Positions 24,194 to 35,227 of a DNA stretch of 64,000 nucleotides are shown here, in pieces; within the stretch, counting starts at the first letter, position 1, and each line of letters opens with the position of its first letter. Under the pieces are notes generated by a model, which saw nothing but the letters and a program-made list of their open reading frames with translations, was not told where the DNA came from and searched no databases. The stretch is from Pogostemon cablin. Lineage: Eukaryota; Streptophyta; Magnoliopsida; Lamiales; Lamiaceae. The stretch covers positions 5,196,985 through 5,260,984 of the forward strand of contig CM042985.1 in NCBI GenBank assembly GCA_023678885.1, given 5' to 3'. Position numbers and translations under genes: made by a program.

Positions 24194-27082
24194 CTTACCC
24201 AATTTTCGGCATGGTTTTCTTCAAACTGTAACGGGAAAGTCCGGCGCAAGCTACTTGGTTATTCTTGAAGATGCACATCAACCTTTGCCCCAAGGAACTC
24301 GTCTTTTACCCGGGCAATCTTTGCTAGGGAACTGTGCTTATGTCCCTCCAAGAAGCAAAAATGAATTTTTCTTGGCATGTTGGTCTCATGAATCTTCTTC
24401 AAGTAAAAATAACATAAGTTGGACCTTGAAGGGAGCTGACATTGAGCCAGAAATCAATTCAGCACCTTTATCCTCTTTGGGACGCCGCATTGCAAAAGGA
24501 AAAGCATCCTGGGGGGAAACCATCAAATTCCTTGGAGACTTTCACTACATCAAGGGCTACTGGGAATGGACTGAAGATATTTTAAGCCGATGCGGATCCA
24601 TTCTTCGAAACACAAAGCTTTATGATGCTGTCTTTGCATCCCTCTTTACCTATGATTGCAGCTGTGAAATCATGAAGGCCTTCTGCGAAGCTTGGTGTTC
24701 TTCCACCAACACTTTACTTACCAAATTCGGAGAGATGTCACCTTCTTTATGGGACTTATACAACTTGATGGGATTACCCATAGCGGGTTATGTGTATGAT
24801 GAAATTGTGCCATGTGCAGAAGAATTGCTTTCCACGAAGGATGGTTTACGTATCCCGCGCAGCTGTAGATATTTACTTGGCGCCTATCACGTACTTTGCA
24901 AGGGTGCTAACAGAAGAAATGTAACCATTGACCAATGGGTAGATTTTTGGTCTAAAAAGGCTATAACATACCTTGAACCTCCTATACGTATTGAAAGAAA
25001 GACGACTTATCAGCCTAAGAAAACTTATAACCCGACTGGCGTTATTTCAAGTCACCAACCATGGACGTCTGCTGAGATAGATCAATTTAAAAAGTTGGGC
25101 ATTTCTCAAACTGATCAAGAAGAGACCTATCTAGCCGCTTACTTAGCTTGCTGGCTTTGTGGGTTTGCACTTCCGAGTGGCGAGGTAGGCTTGATACGAC
25201 CAAGCACCTTTAAAGTGGCAAGCTTAATGGCTGCAGGAAAAAAAGTGAGTCTTGCTATTCCAGTTTTGGCAAACATTTACCATGGCTTGAATGCGATTTC
25301 AAACTCATCGAGTTTATCTGAAATTAAATCAACCTTTCCTGTCCATTTCGTTCATGCTTGGCTGGCTCACTACTTCAAAACTCATTTTCCGGTTGGAAGT
25401 AAGATAGCATATCCTCGAATGGTGACATACTCTGGAGAGCATGGAGCAAGATACTTCGATGCTGAAGATGCTCGCAAACGAATCCACACAGCTGATAATG
25501 CCTTATGGGCTTGCAAAATTTTTTCAAAAGACAAAGCGATCCACTACACGGATGATGGAAATAAGAAATGGGATAATTGGGCTCATCTGGTGGCTATCCG
25601 TACTAGCTATCTCACTTTGCGGTAGGGTAGTCATTTTTTTATGGAGCCTTACTCCCCTCACAGGTTTGCTCGTCAATTTAGCTTCTTACAAGATGTTCCT
25701 AAGATGCTTAGAACCAACCTTCGGAAAGCATCTTTAGAAGAATGATTCAACCATTGGAGACATTGCACCTCATATAACTCTACCTCCGAAGCTTACTTTC
25801 CATGTGCAACCCCAGCTCCTAAAAACTACTCCACTACTGAATATAAGGAGTGGTGGAAGCAAGTCCACGGAACTTACTTATCTGATCATATCAAGGCTTT
25901 GACCACCCTAGTTTCAGAACCTCTGGAGGAAGAAGTGGACATCATTAATGACCTTGATGATTATAATCAAGAAGTTCAGGATATTTCTCCGGTGCATGAT
26001 AAAGTTTTACAACCTATAGTACATAAAAGGAAGAAAAGTTCCCCTTATTCTTCAGAAAGTCGTAGCGCCTCTAATGAACGCCATTGGAAGAGAAAGAAAT
26101 CTGTTGTTCATACTGAAAAACAAGATAATGAGGTTTCTTCCATTCTCTCTCCTCTTTTCCTTTTTCCTTTATTTTTTCCTTACAAAGCTTTCTTTTATTA
26201 TCGAAGGTTGCGCTGAAAATTTCTGGCTCTAAGGCTGCTGAAGGAACTGAATTAATTACTGCTGTTACTTCAAAAACTTTAGCAGATGAGGTTTCCCCCT
26301 TTCCCTTATCTTATTTTTCATTGTATACCCTCATTTTTATACTAACATATTTCTCCTCTTATCAGATCTTGGGCATCTCTTCAAATTCTGGTAGCGATGA
26401 CGATTCTGATGAGAGTGATGGTTCTACTGAAAGTGATGCATCAACCACAGGGGTGAATTCTTCAAAGGCATGTCCCATGATCTCAGAATTTATATCTAAG
26501 AAGATTACTCGTGATCTCAAAGGGAAATTTGCTCGGAGTGCATGGAGTAAAATAAGAAGAAAACTTAAACGGATCCCTCTTGAGTTTTTATCAACTCTGA
26601 GACAAGAAATATTTTCCTTAATAAATGAAGTGAAGGCTCTTAGAATCAACTGTTCTCCTTTAGAGGTAGCCCTGGAACCTCTATTTGACAAGGCCGATAT
26701 TTATACTGCGGCAAAATTGAAGTCTGATGAAGCGGCATCCACGGGAAATCATGCAAAATACTTAACCGACGTCAAGGGTCGCCTTCAGAATTGCAGAGAC
26801 ACTCACATGACAGAGACAAAAAAACTAAAAACTACTTGGGAAGAGTTGGAGTCGATAGGCAAAGAAATAACTAATCTGCAGAAGGGAGAGAAAACTTTGT
26901 CTGAAGCAGCTGATCGTCTCCAATAAACCCTCTGTCGTGCCAAGAAGGAAATTGAGCTCATAGAAGAAGAGATCCTTATGCTTGACAATGCAACCGTCTT
27001 GAAAGAATCATCATCTGAAGATGAAAAAGCAGCTCTGAAGTCTGTTTTACAAAGCATACTCTCTGATAACTTTCTTGTTTAG
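24194..27082 (+). pseudogene. Plant mobile domain (PMD, MAIN-like) gene carried antisense in the retrotransposon
   Basis: A large exon opens after the acceptor at 24193 and runs to 26132. Two more exons follow, 26207-26290 and 26366-27082, both in phase 0. The first exon encodes a PMD (motifs 'FLGDFHYIKGYWEWTEDIL', 'PSLWDLYNLMGLPIAGYVYD', 'YLAAYLACWLCGFALPSG' and C-terminal 'HRFARQFSFLQDVP'). An acidic or basic linker and a Ser/Asp-rich stretch follow, then a long coiled coil. The frame is broken by TAG at 25623-25625 and TGA at 25743-25745. A TAA at 26924-26926 precedes a further 51 open codons to TAG 27080-27082. All three stops are one C-to-T change away from Gln or Arg codons. PMD proteins include Arabidopsis MAIN/MAIL1 and parts of transposons; the role in the element is unknown. 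Confidence 0.85.
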
Positions 27083-27165
27083 CATAGGACTGATTTTCTT
27101 TTAATTTGCTCCCTTAGTTATTTATTTGCTTTCCCCTTTTGTGTTTTTGAACATCTAATGATATT

Positions 27166-27175
27166 ATCAATAAAG
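27166..27175 (+). terminator. Polyadenylation signal for the PMD gene
   Basis: AATAAA in 'atcaataaagtc' lies about 90 bp after the last PMD stop and in a T-rich context. It suggests that the antisense unit ends before meeting pol. Confidence 0.5.
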
Positions 27176-27404
27176 TCTATTCTCTTCCTTATTTCTCCTT
27201 TATGTTACATCATTAATTCGTTTTCTTGTCTTTCATATTTATTTGCTGCATTCATGCTCCAATTTATTGTTTGCCCCACAAACTTGACGTGGATAAACCA
27301 AAGACATGACTGAACTTAGCAAAGTGCTAAGCTGCCTACGTACCTCTTCGCAGAGGATCAAGTCATTATGTAGTTCAAAGAGACATGATTTGATTTGGAT
27401 GGGG

Positions 27405-27660
27405 GGGTGCCGTGCACAGTTTATACTCATGCGGGCCAGGAGTGACTATTCTTTAACCACTTTAGACAAAGTAGGATATTTAATGCTTTAACCACTTAAA
27501 ATATCTGAGTGGGGTGAATTAATAGTTTAACCACATATAATTACCTTTGGTGGGTATCGTGCACAGTTTATACTCATGTGGACCAGGAGTTCGTCGTACA
27601 CAGTTTATACTCATGCGGACCAGGAGTAACATGCAGTTTAGGCTCGTGCGTCACGGAGCA
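27405..27660 (+). repeat. Short repeats between PMD gene and integrase
   Basis: 'cagtttatactcatgcggg' and variants ('cagtttatactcatgtgga', 'cagtttatactcatgcgga', 'cagtttaggctcgtgcg') occur at about 27417, 27565, 27600 and 27637, each followed by 'ccaggagt' or a related form. It is a degenerate direct-repeat patch at the 3' side of pol. Confidence 0.7.
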
Positions 27661-27679
27661 TTCCTTGGATTTGACTGGA

Positions 27680-29086
27680 TTACGCATAGTAGCGTTTCAG
27701 GAATTTGCCATTTATGGGGCCGATTCCTACGCCATCTTCAGATATCAACTTGTACGCACCATTCGTATACACTTCTTTCACAACATGAGGGCCATCCCAC
27801 TTGGGCAAGAACTTATTTCCAACTTGGTGAGTGATGACAATAGGCCTTCTTACAGCAAGGACTAAGTCTCCGACTTGAAAAGAACGTATCTTTACTTTCT
27901 TGTTAAACGTTCTGGAGAGGCGGGCTTGATAGCACTCAAGTCTTTGTTGTGCTTCTAACCTCTTCTCATCAAGTGCCTCTAATTCTTCGAGACGCAGTCG
28001 TGCGTTCTCTTCTTCAGTTAAACCTTCTTGTATGGCTATTCTCAAAGATGGTATTTGCTTTTCAAGGGGCACCACAGCTTCAACCCCATATACAAGAGAG
28101 TACGGAGTAGCTTGAGTAGGCGTTCTATAAGTAGTTCGATATGCCCATAAAGCTTCATGAATCCTTTCATGCCAGTCTCGCTTTGACTTGGAGACCACCT
28201 TCTTCAACAGATTACACAGTGTTTTGTTGAAGGCCTCGGCAAGCCCATTAGCTGCTGCATTATACATAGAAGATTTTCTTTGCTTGAAGTCAAACTTCTC
28301 ACAAAGCTTATCAATCAAAGAGTTACTGAATGGCCTCTCATTGTCTGTGATAATGTATCGAGGCACTCCATATCTATATATGATGTTGATGCGGATGAAA
28401 TCAGCCATATTTTCTTTCTTCACTTCCCTCAAGGGTATAACTTCCGCCCACTTGGAAAAGTAATCAGTGGCAGCCAGAATATAAAGATGACCTCCGGAAG
28501 ACTTCGTTAATGGCCCCACCACATCTAAGCCCCATGCATCAAATGGCCACGAAGAAACTGTTGGATGTAATGGTTCGGGAGGCTGATGAATGAGATTTGA
28601 ATGAAACTGGCATGGCTGACATTTTTGTGCATAATCTATGCAATCCTTCACCATAGAAGGCCAGTAATATCCCATCCTCTTGATTCTGAAATGTAACTTG
28701 GGTCCAGACTGATGGGCGCCACATATTCCAGAATGAGCTTCCTCCATAGCTTGAAGAGCTTCTTCATCACTTAAGCATCTTAAGAGAATACCATCAAACG
28801 ATCTTCTATAGAGTGAATCTTTGTAGTAGAAGAATCGTGGTGCTCTACGTCGGACATCAACCTTTAGGTGCGGATCATTAGGAAGCTTATCATTCTTCAA
28901 GTAATCCACGAACGGTTGACGCCAATCTTCTTTCTTAATATCAAAGACCTCTATGGCGCAATACTCAACTTCTTCACCATCTTCATCTTCGAAGAAGGGA
29001 GGTACCACCCAACTCTTGCAGATCGGTACTTGAACAAGCGCTTCGGGCATTGTTATAGTTGATGCTAGCTTTGCCAAAGCATCGGC
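27680..29086 (-). pseudogene. Integrase region of the Tat-type element
   Basis: An open stretch of about 465 codons, itself intact. The zinc-binding His/His/Cys/Cys module (His115, His122, Cys153, Cys156) is followed by the catalytic D-D-E core at Asp185, Asp245 and Glu281, then a C-terminal region with 'FQVGDLVLAVRR'. The usual DNG after the second Asp reads DNE here. It is separated from the RNase H by a TAA at 29087-29089 in the same frame, so it would not be made as part of the polyprotein. Confidence 0.9.
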
Positions 29087-30772
29087 TTACTTGTTCTTGC
29101 TCCTTGGTAAATGTTCAATCTCTACGTCTCCAAGCCAATTCATAAGCCTCTGAGCATAATTATAATATGGAAGTAGTTCAGCTTTCTTAACCTCATATAA
29201 ACCAAGCAGCTGGTTGATTATCAACAACGAATCTCCATATACCTTAAGGTGTCGCTGCTTTACATCCACTGCCATCTCCAAACCAAGTATAAGAGCTTGA
29301 TATTCAGCTACATTGTTAGAGCAATTTTCAGTTAGACTGAATGAATATAACAAAACTCCTCCATCTGAGGTTACAAATACTACTCATGCGCCGGCTCATT
29401 CTCTGTGAGCAGCTCCATCGAAATACATCTTCCAAGGAGGAGTGATTTCAATAGCCAATATATCTTCATCGGGAAAATCATCAGACAATTCCCATTCGGC
29501 AGGCATGGGATGATCAGCCAAGAAATCTGCCAGCACTTGCCCTTTCACCGCTTTTTGAGGGACGTAGATAATTTCAAATTGCTGCAATTAGAGATACCAC
29601 ATTGCGAGCCTATTAGAGAGCACTGGCTTCGACATTACGAACTTTAATGGGTTGGCCTTCGAGACCAAGTAAACAGTATGAGCTTGAAAGTAATGCCTTA
29701 ACTTCTGAATCGCAAATATGAGAGCAAGACAGAGCTTCTCAATTGGTGAGTACTTTAACTCATTTGGAGTCATTGTTCTACTCAAATAGTACAACGCACA
29801 CTCCTTTCCTTCATCATTATTTTGTGCAAGCAAGGCTCCAACTGATTTTTCTTGAGCAGATATGTAGAGAATTAATGGACGTCCGACTATTGGAGCAACC
29901 AACACTGGCGGCTTCATCAAATATGCTTTAATGCTGTTAAATGCATTAGTGCAAGCTTCATCCCATTCAAATGGGCTGCCTTTTTTCATAAGATGGCTAA
30001 ATGGTTGGCATCGACCGGCCAAATTTGCTATGAATCTTCTTAAGTACGCCAGCTTACCTTGCAAACTCTTGAGCTCATGTATGTTTCGGGGCACCTGCAT
30101 CTTCATTATCGCATCAATCTTTGCCTTATCAATCTCAATGCTACGATGTCGGACAATGAATCCAAGGAACTTACCAGAAGAGACTCCGAATGCGCACTTA
30201 AGCGGGTTCATCTTGAGTTGGAATTTTCTGAGACGCTCAAATATTTGCCTTAGATCCTTAAGATGGTCCTTTTTCTTCTTTGATTTTTCTACAATGTCAT
30301 CCACATAACATTCGACATTCTTATGAAGCATGTCATCGAATATCCTTTGCATAGCTCGTTGATACGTAGCGCCAATATTCCTCAAGCCAAACGGCATAAC
30401 ATTATAGCAGTATATTCCTTTAGGAGTGCGGAAGGCTGTTTTCTCTTGATCTTCCGGAGCTAGGCTAATTTGATTGTAACCAGATGATCCATCCATAAAT
30501 GAAAGCACTTCATGCCCGGTCGTTGCATCAATCATAAGTTCTGTGATTGGTAGTGGAAAATCATCTTTTGGGCATGCCAAGTTCAAGTCACGAAAGTCAA
30601 CACACACTCTAAGCTGCCCATTTGTCTTCCTTACTGGCACAATGTTCGAGAGCCAAGTGGGATACTTGACTTCTCGTATCTTTCCCGTTTCAAGGAGCTT
30701 ATTAACCTCAGCTTCAATCAATGGAACCAGCTCTGGTCGAAATCGACGCTGCATCTGCTTAACTGGCTTGAC
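29087..30772 (-). pseudogene. Reverse transcriptase, RNase H and archaeal-type RNase H of the Tat-type element
   Basis: RT begins after an in-frame TGA at 30773-30775. It has 'RKTNGQLRVCVDFRDLN', 'VMPFGL' and the catalytic YVDD (residues 150-153 from 30754), and is followed by the gypsy RNase H. A TAA at 29588-29590 separates it from a second RNase H of archaeal type ('YFDGAAHRE', 'NNVAEYQALILGLE', 'YGDSLLIINQL'). That second RNase H is broken by TGA codons at 29396-29398 and 29384-29386 and ends at TAA 29087-29089. All five stops are in one continuous frame with gag-protease and integrase, so they are nonsense changes and not frameshifts. Three of them look like GGA-to-TGA or GAA/GAG-to-TAA changes. 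Confidence 0.9.
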
Positions 30773-33706
30773 TCATTTCTTTACTGCTAGATGATGAACT
30801 GCCACTTTTGGATCTAATCCGGGCATCTCCTTGAATGACCATGCAAACATGTCTCTAAATTCTTGAAGAAGCTCAATGTAAACTTTTTCTTCCTCAGACG
30901 TCAACAAAGCACTTATATAGGTTGGACGTGGATCATTAGCATCACCTAAATTAATCTCCTTCAATTGATCAACAGTAGATTTAATACCCTCTTCAAATTC
31001 TGGGGGAGCATCATCGGCATCTTCCTCTTCAGTTGAGGTTTCTTCTTGTATAGTGACATGATTTACTACAGCAACGTCCTCCAGAAATTCTTGCCTTTGA
31101 AAATGTGGATTAGACATAACTTGTTCATTTTCTCCCACTATAACAATGCTCTCCACTACATAACCATCTCTCCTCATTTCGACAATCTTGCCTCGTAGAT
31201 CTCTTTCTGCATTGTGTAGATTTGTTTGCATGATAACGGAATGAATAATATCTGATGAGCCTATACTTTCCCGATCGTCTTCTTCACTTTGGGTGAAGAT
31301 TATTGTTCGCTTCTTAGCTTTCAACACTGTGTCACATGATATAGTCAGGAAATGTCGTCTTTTCATGCGAGATGGGATCCGACTACGTATCTTTGGGAAC
31401 CTTGGGAACTTGGAAGTCCTTTTAGCTCCAACTGGTTTGAGTCTTTTGAATACTGAGATTCTTTCTGCCTTTTTATCCTCTTCACGAGACTCTTCTTCTT
31501 CAGAAAGAATTTCATCTTCAGTGATGTAGTTCGTGTTTGCCCTTTTGATCGCAATGCGAACAGGTTTCTGTGGAACATATCCCAACCCTGTCCTAATATA
31601 CTTGGAAGTGCGACCATTATTCTTCAATGTCTCTTGAGTGGTATTAAATTCACTAGGAGTCTTATGAGACTGTTCATTCATCATAGCTTTTTCTTGAGGG
31701 TTATAACCGGCCTTCACAAGAAGTTTGTAAGCTTGTGGGCTATATGATTTGGAAACTGCCGCCTCGAATACATCTCCATGCTCAATTTTAGCTCCTTGAA
31801 TTGGGAGAGTGAACCCTTTGAGTAGAGGAGGAAAGGGCTTCTTAGTGTCAACCTCAGTCAGAGGTAGTGTCAACCCTTCTATAGTCTTGATCAACTGTTT
31901 ACCTTCAATAGACTTTGTGGATGAAACATCATCTGCATTCTCTCTTTCTTGTTTATCATCACCTTTCTCTTGCGATGAACTTCCTTCGGGCTTGATAGCC
32001 TTGCTACTCTTCAGAAAATATCTAGCATCTGCAAAATATGACTCAGCTTCTGTGAATGGCCTTTCATCGCCAAGCACCTTTTTTATGTTGCCTCCATCGC
32101 AGTATTTGAAGCATTGATGTAGCGTAGAAGGAATCACTCCATTTTCGTGCAGCCATGGGCGCCCCAAGAGCATGTTATATGATGTTTTAGCATCAATGAC
32201 ATGGAACAGAACTGTTGAGACCATCTCATCTATCATTAAGTCCAAGACTGTTGTACCAAGTGTTCTCTGGCCTTCTTGATTGAACCCATGAATTGTCAAT
32301 CGACTACTGCCGAGCTCGTTGGTAGGAATTCCTAACTTCTTAAGCTTGGATAGGGGTAAGATATTGACAGCTGAACCTCCATCAATCAATATTCGATTAA
32401 TTCTTTGCTCTTGAGTATAACCAGTTACGAATAAAGGTCGGTTATGAAGTTGTGAACCGAGCAGTAAGTCTTCCTCTGTGAAGGTTATTTTTATAACATG
32501 GGTCTCACTTTCATTCCTAGATTCACCCTTGAGTAGCTGAGCTTCGCTTGCCATATGACATGCAGAATCACCGCCTGCAGAAATAGAGTTTGCAGTTGCA
32601 TCTTCATCTAGAAAGATCTTCCCTTGCTCAACCAATCGCATAACTTTGTCTTTAAAGACAAAGCAATCTTTAATAGAATGACCCACCAGTCTATGATACT
32701 TGCAATATTTCAGATTGTCAGTTTGTCCCGCCTCTTCTGGTCGCTTCATTTCAGGAAGCTCGATAAGTTTATCTTTGAATAGATCATCAAATATGCCTGG
32801 GACATCTGAATCAAGGAAGGGGTACTTTCTTTCTTGCATCTCTTTCAAGGTCAATCTTCTTTGCCCCCTTTCTTGGGGATCACTCCTTACTTTATTTTCC
32901 TTTTCGCTTTCATTCCTTCGAAACTTGACAGTTGGTGCATTTGTCGCCATGTACTCCTTTTCAGAAGATTTGTTGTAGGGTTTGCCCCCTTTCCTGGCCT
33001 CTTGCTTTTCTTTATACTTGTAGGATCCGGGAATCGGTGGTTCAACCACTCCACTTATCCCCATGCTTAGCTCCATGTCATGAGCTATTGTGGCTAAATC
33101 TTCAAAGGTTTTAGGTTTAATCCCTTGAAGTATGTAACGAAGGCTCCATTGCATTCCTACTATGCGCATCTCAATGCCAGAAACTTCAGACAATCGATCT
33201 TTACAATTTAGGCTCAAATTTCTCCATCGATTAATGTACTCAATTACTGGCTCTTCTTTTAACTGACGAGTGTTAATTAACTCTATCATGCTAACCGTTC
33301 TCCTAGTGCTATAGAAGCGATTAAGGAATTGATATTCTATCTGATCCCAACTGTCTATAGAATCAGCCTCCAGGTCGGTGTACCATTCAAAAGCATTTCC
33401 CTTTAGAGAACGAACAAATTGTCTCACCATATGATCTCCGTCAGTTCCAGCATCATTGCATGTTTCAATGAAATGTGCTATATGTTGCCTTTGATTACCT
33501 TTTCCATCAAACTGTTGGAACTTGGGGGGTTGATAGTTCGGTGGCATCTTCAAGTTGTCAATCCTTCTAGTAAAAGGCTTAGCATATATGAATGAAGGTT
33601 TGGAGCTCTCTTCAAATTGGTCCTTCATTATCCCGAGTATAATACTTTTTAGTTGGCTGATAGGAATCATTCCATCATGGGAAATGTTCAATTCTTCTTC
33701 AATCAC
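30773..33706 (-). pseudogene. Gag and protease region of the Tat-type element
   Basis: 977 open codons. The N-terminal part is the retrotransposon Gag core ('FIETCNDAG', 'WYTDLEADSIDSWDQIEYQF', 'ELINTRQLKEEPVIEYI'). A Cys/His motif 'CKYHRLVGHSIKDC' follows, then the aspartic protease with 'LIDGGSAVNILP' as its active site and 'MLLGRPWLHENGVIPS'. The tail, rich in Glu and Lys, leads into the start of RT and stops at TGA 30773-30775. The first codon in this frame overlaps the end of the upstream Gag segment by four bases (GTGA), the site of the frameshift. Confidence 0.88.
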
Positions 33707-34179
33707 CTTTTCCCCGTCGACTGGTGTTTCGCGGAGTTATTTACTTCATTTTCAGCTTCTTCATCTTGCTTTTCGTTTGCATGGCTAGTTTCAGCACTAG
33801 CCATTCTCTCCATCAGTTTGAAAATCAAAGTACTTTGTTCTTGGTTCTGTTTGGCAAGTGCAGCAACGGATTCAGTTAAGCTTGCCAACTGTTCTTCGAC
33901 AGACGAAGTGTTTATTGCCATCGTCGAGGCTATGGATGAATCTGATGATGGACTTTCTTCAGATAGATGAGTTGAGCCAACAAGGTTGTCCTCTTCGTCT
34001 TTAGCATCATAAGGTATTACTCCAGAGGTAACTCCAACTGAAGAATTTATCTCTGAAGAGGCTTCAGATCGTGCCATCTTTAACATGCTTCTGGTCGTAA
34101 CATTAACGTCTTCAACTTGTAGTTCTGAAGACTTGAAGACAGAAGCTGATTTGTTGACTTTGACTCTTAGCGGAATCAT
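33703..34179 (-). pseudogene. N-terminal Gag segment of the Tat-type element
   Basis: 158 codons from ATG 34179 to TGA 33703-33705. It resembles the open gag start of the second element at 63467 (shared pattern: VTTRSM...ARSEASS, a Ser-rich acidic patch, then EEQLA and a coiled-coil ending in LMERMASAETSHAN). In that relative the frame passes straight on, so here one base was probably lost in the GGGGAAAAGG run near 33706-33715. A programmed shift is the alternative. Confidence 0.8.
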
Positions 34180-34216
34180 CTTACTTTGCTCGGAGAGGAG
34201 ATGAGAGGTAGAAACC

Positions 34217-34239
34217 GTCCCACTGGGCGTGCCAAAATT
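34217..34239 (-). other. Primer-binding site of the Tat-type element
   Basis: On the minus strand, 2-5 bases after the LTR end, reads TGGCACGCCCAGTGGGAC. It has the TGG start expected for pairing with a tRNA 3' CCA end. Nearly the same site is found in the second element at 63410. I do not assign the tRNA. Confidence 0.75.
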
Positions 34240-35222
34240 TGTAACAACAAATATTGTATTTATTAAAATAATAAATACAAAAGAAATTACAATGATAATC
34301 CGATATGGATTGAAGTTGAAAATTTAAGTGAACAGCTTCTATTTATCCTCTGATTCCTCTCTTGAGTTGATTTCTTGACTTTTTCAACTTTCAGAGCCGG
34401 ATCTTCGGATGAAGCTTGTCCGTGCTCGGGGTTGACTTGAAGCTTTAAAACGTTTATCCGGAGGCGTCGAGCCTTTGTTCGGATCAAACGTTGACTTGAA
34501 TCTTTGTCGTGAAGTATGCCGCTCAATTTGGTAGAACGTTGACTTCACGGAGACTGCTGGATGAATTTGATAAAGAACACCAGATCGAAGAGGCTTAGCA
34601 CCTTGGTCTTTGATCGGATGTGATTCTTGACTTGAATATATCTTGAACTTGACTTGAAGATCTTGAGCTTGGGCTTGGATCTTGCTCTTCACTTGAATCT
34701 TCGCTTGATCTTGATCTTCAGAATTCTTCACTTGACTTGATCGAACTTGATTTTCACTTGAATGTTCAGAATTCTGCAGGTCTTCAGGATTTTCAGAGTG
34801 TTTGGAATGAGGGCTGAAGGTCCTTATTTATAGGTAGAGAAAATAACCACTTGAGATATATTTTCTCCTTCAAAAGATATGTTGGGCTTTAAGCCTGCTG
34901 GACTGGATACGGGCCTATTTAATTTAACTTGGCCTGTAGGATTTGACTTGTGCCTATTTAATTTAATTTGGCTTACCGGACTTGCTTTGCTGGGCTTGTT
35001 GACTTGAGTCAGACCCACTTGACTTGAATTGAGTCCATATGACTTAGATTAAGTCCATTTGACTTGGATTTGGGCTCAAATAATTATATTAATTATCAAT
35101 TATTTATTTATTTATTTCAGGATTAGTTTATTTAAATTCCTTAATAAATAAATATTTAATTAATATTTAATATATTTTCCTTTGTATTTCATTTATTTAG
35201 GCAATAAATTTAATTGCCTACA
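34240..35222 (-). repeat. 5' LTR of the Tat-type element (983 bp)
   Basis: Pairs with 21266-22258. Starts TG and ends CA in either reading and is followed by CTTAC. It has the same TATA-like box at 34825-34832. Differences to its partner are scattered substitutions plus a missing 6-bp unit and a missing 4-bp 'ttta' unit. Confidence 0.95.
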
Positions 35223-35227
35223 CTTAC
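35223..35227. repeat. Target site duplication (CTTAC), right
   Basis: Matches CTTAC at 21261-21265 on the other side of the element. Confidence 0.93.

Larger units (their letters stand above)
21266..35222 (-). mobile_element. Ty3/gypsy LTR retrotransposon, Tat lineage, with antisense PMD gene (defective)
   Basis: A complete 13,957-bp element on the minus strand, flanked by CTTAC duplications. From its 5' end: LTR (35222-34240), primer-binding site, gag and protease, RT and RNase H, an archaeal-type second RNase H, integrase (to 27680), a noncoding repeat patch, an antisense PMD gene (24194-27082), a polypurine tract and the 3' LTR (22258-21266). Dual RNase H is a known mark of the Tat lineage. 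The coding frame has one frameshift and five in-frame stops, so this copy cannot encode its own polyprotein. I count about 20 substitutions and two indels between the LTRs (about 2%), so insertion is fairly recent. Antisense extra ORFs, including PMD ones, have been described in plant Ty3/gypsy elements. Confidence 0.93.
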
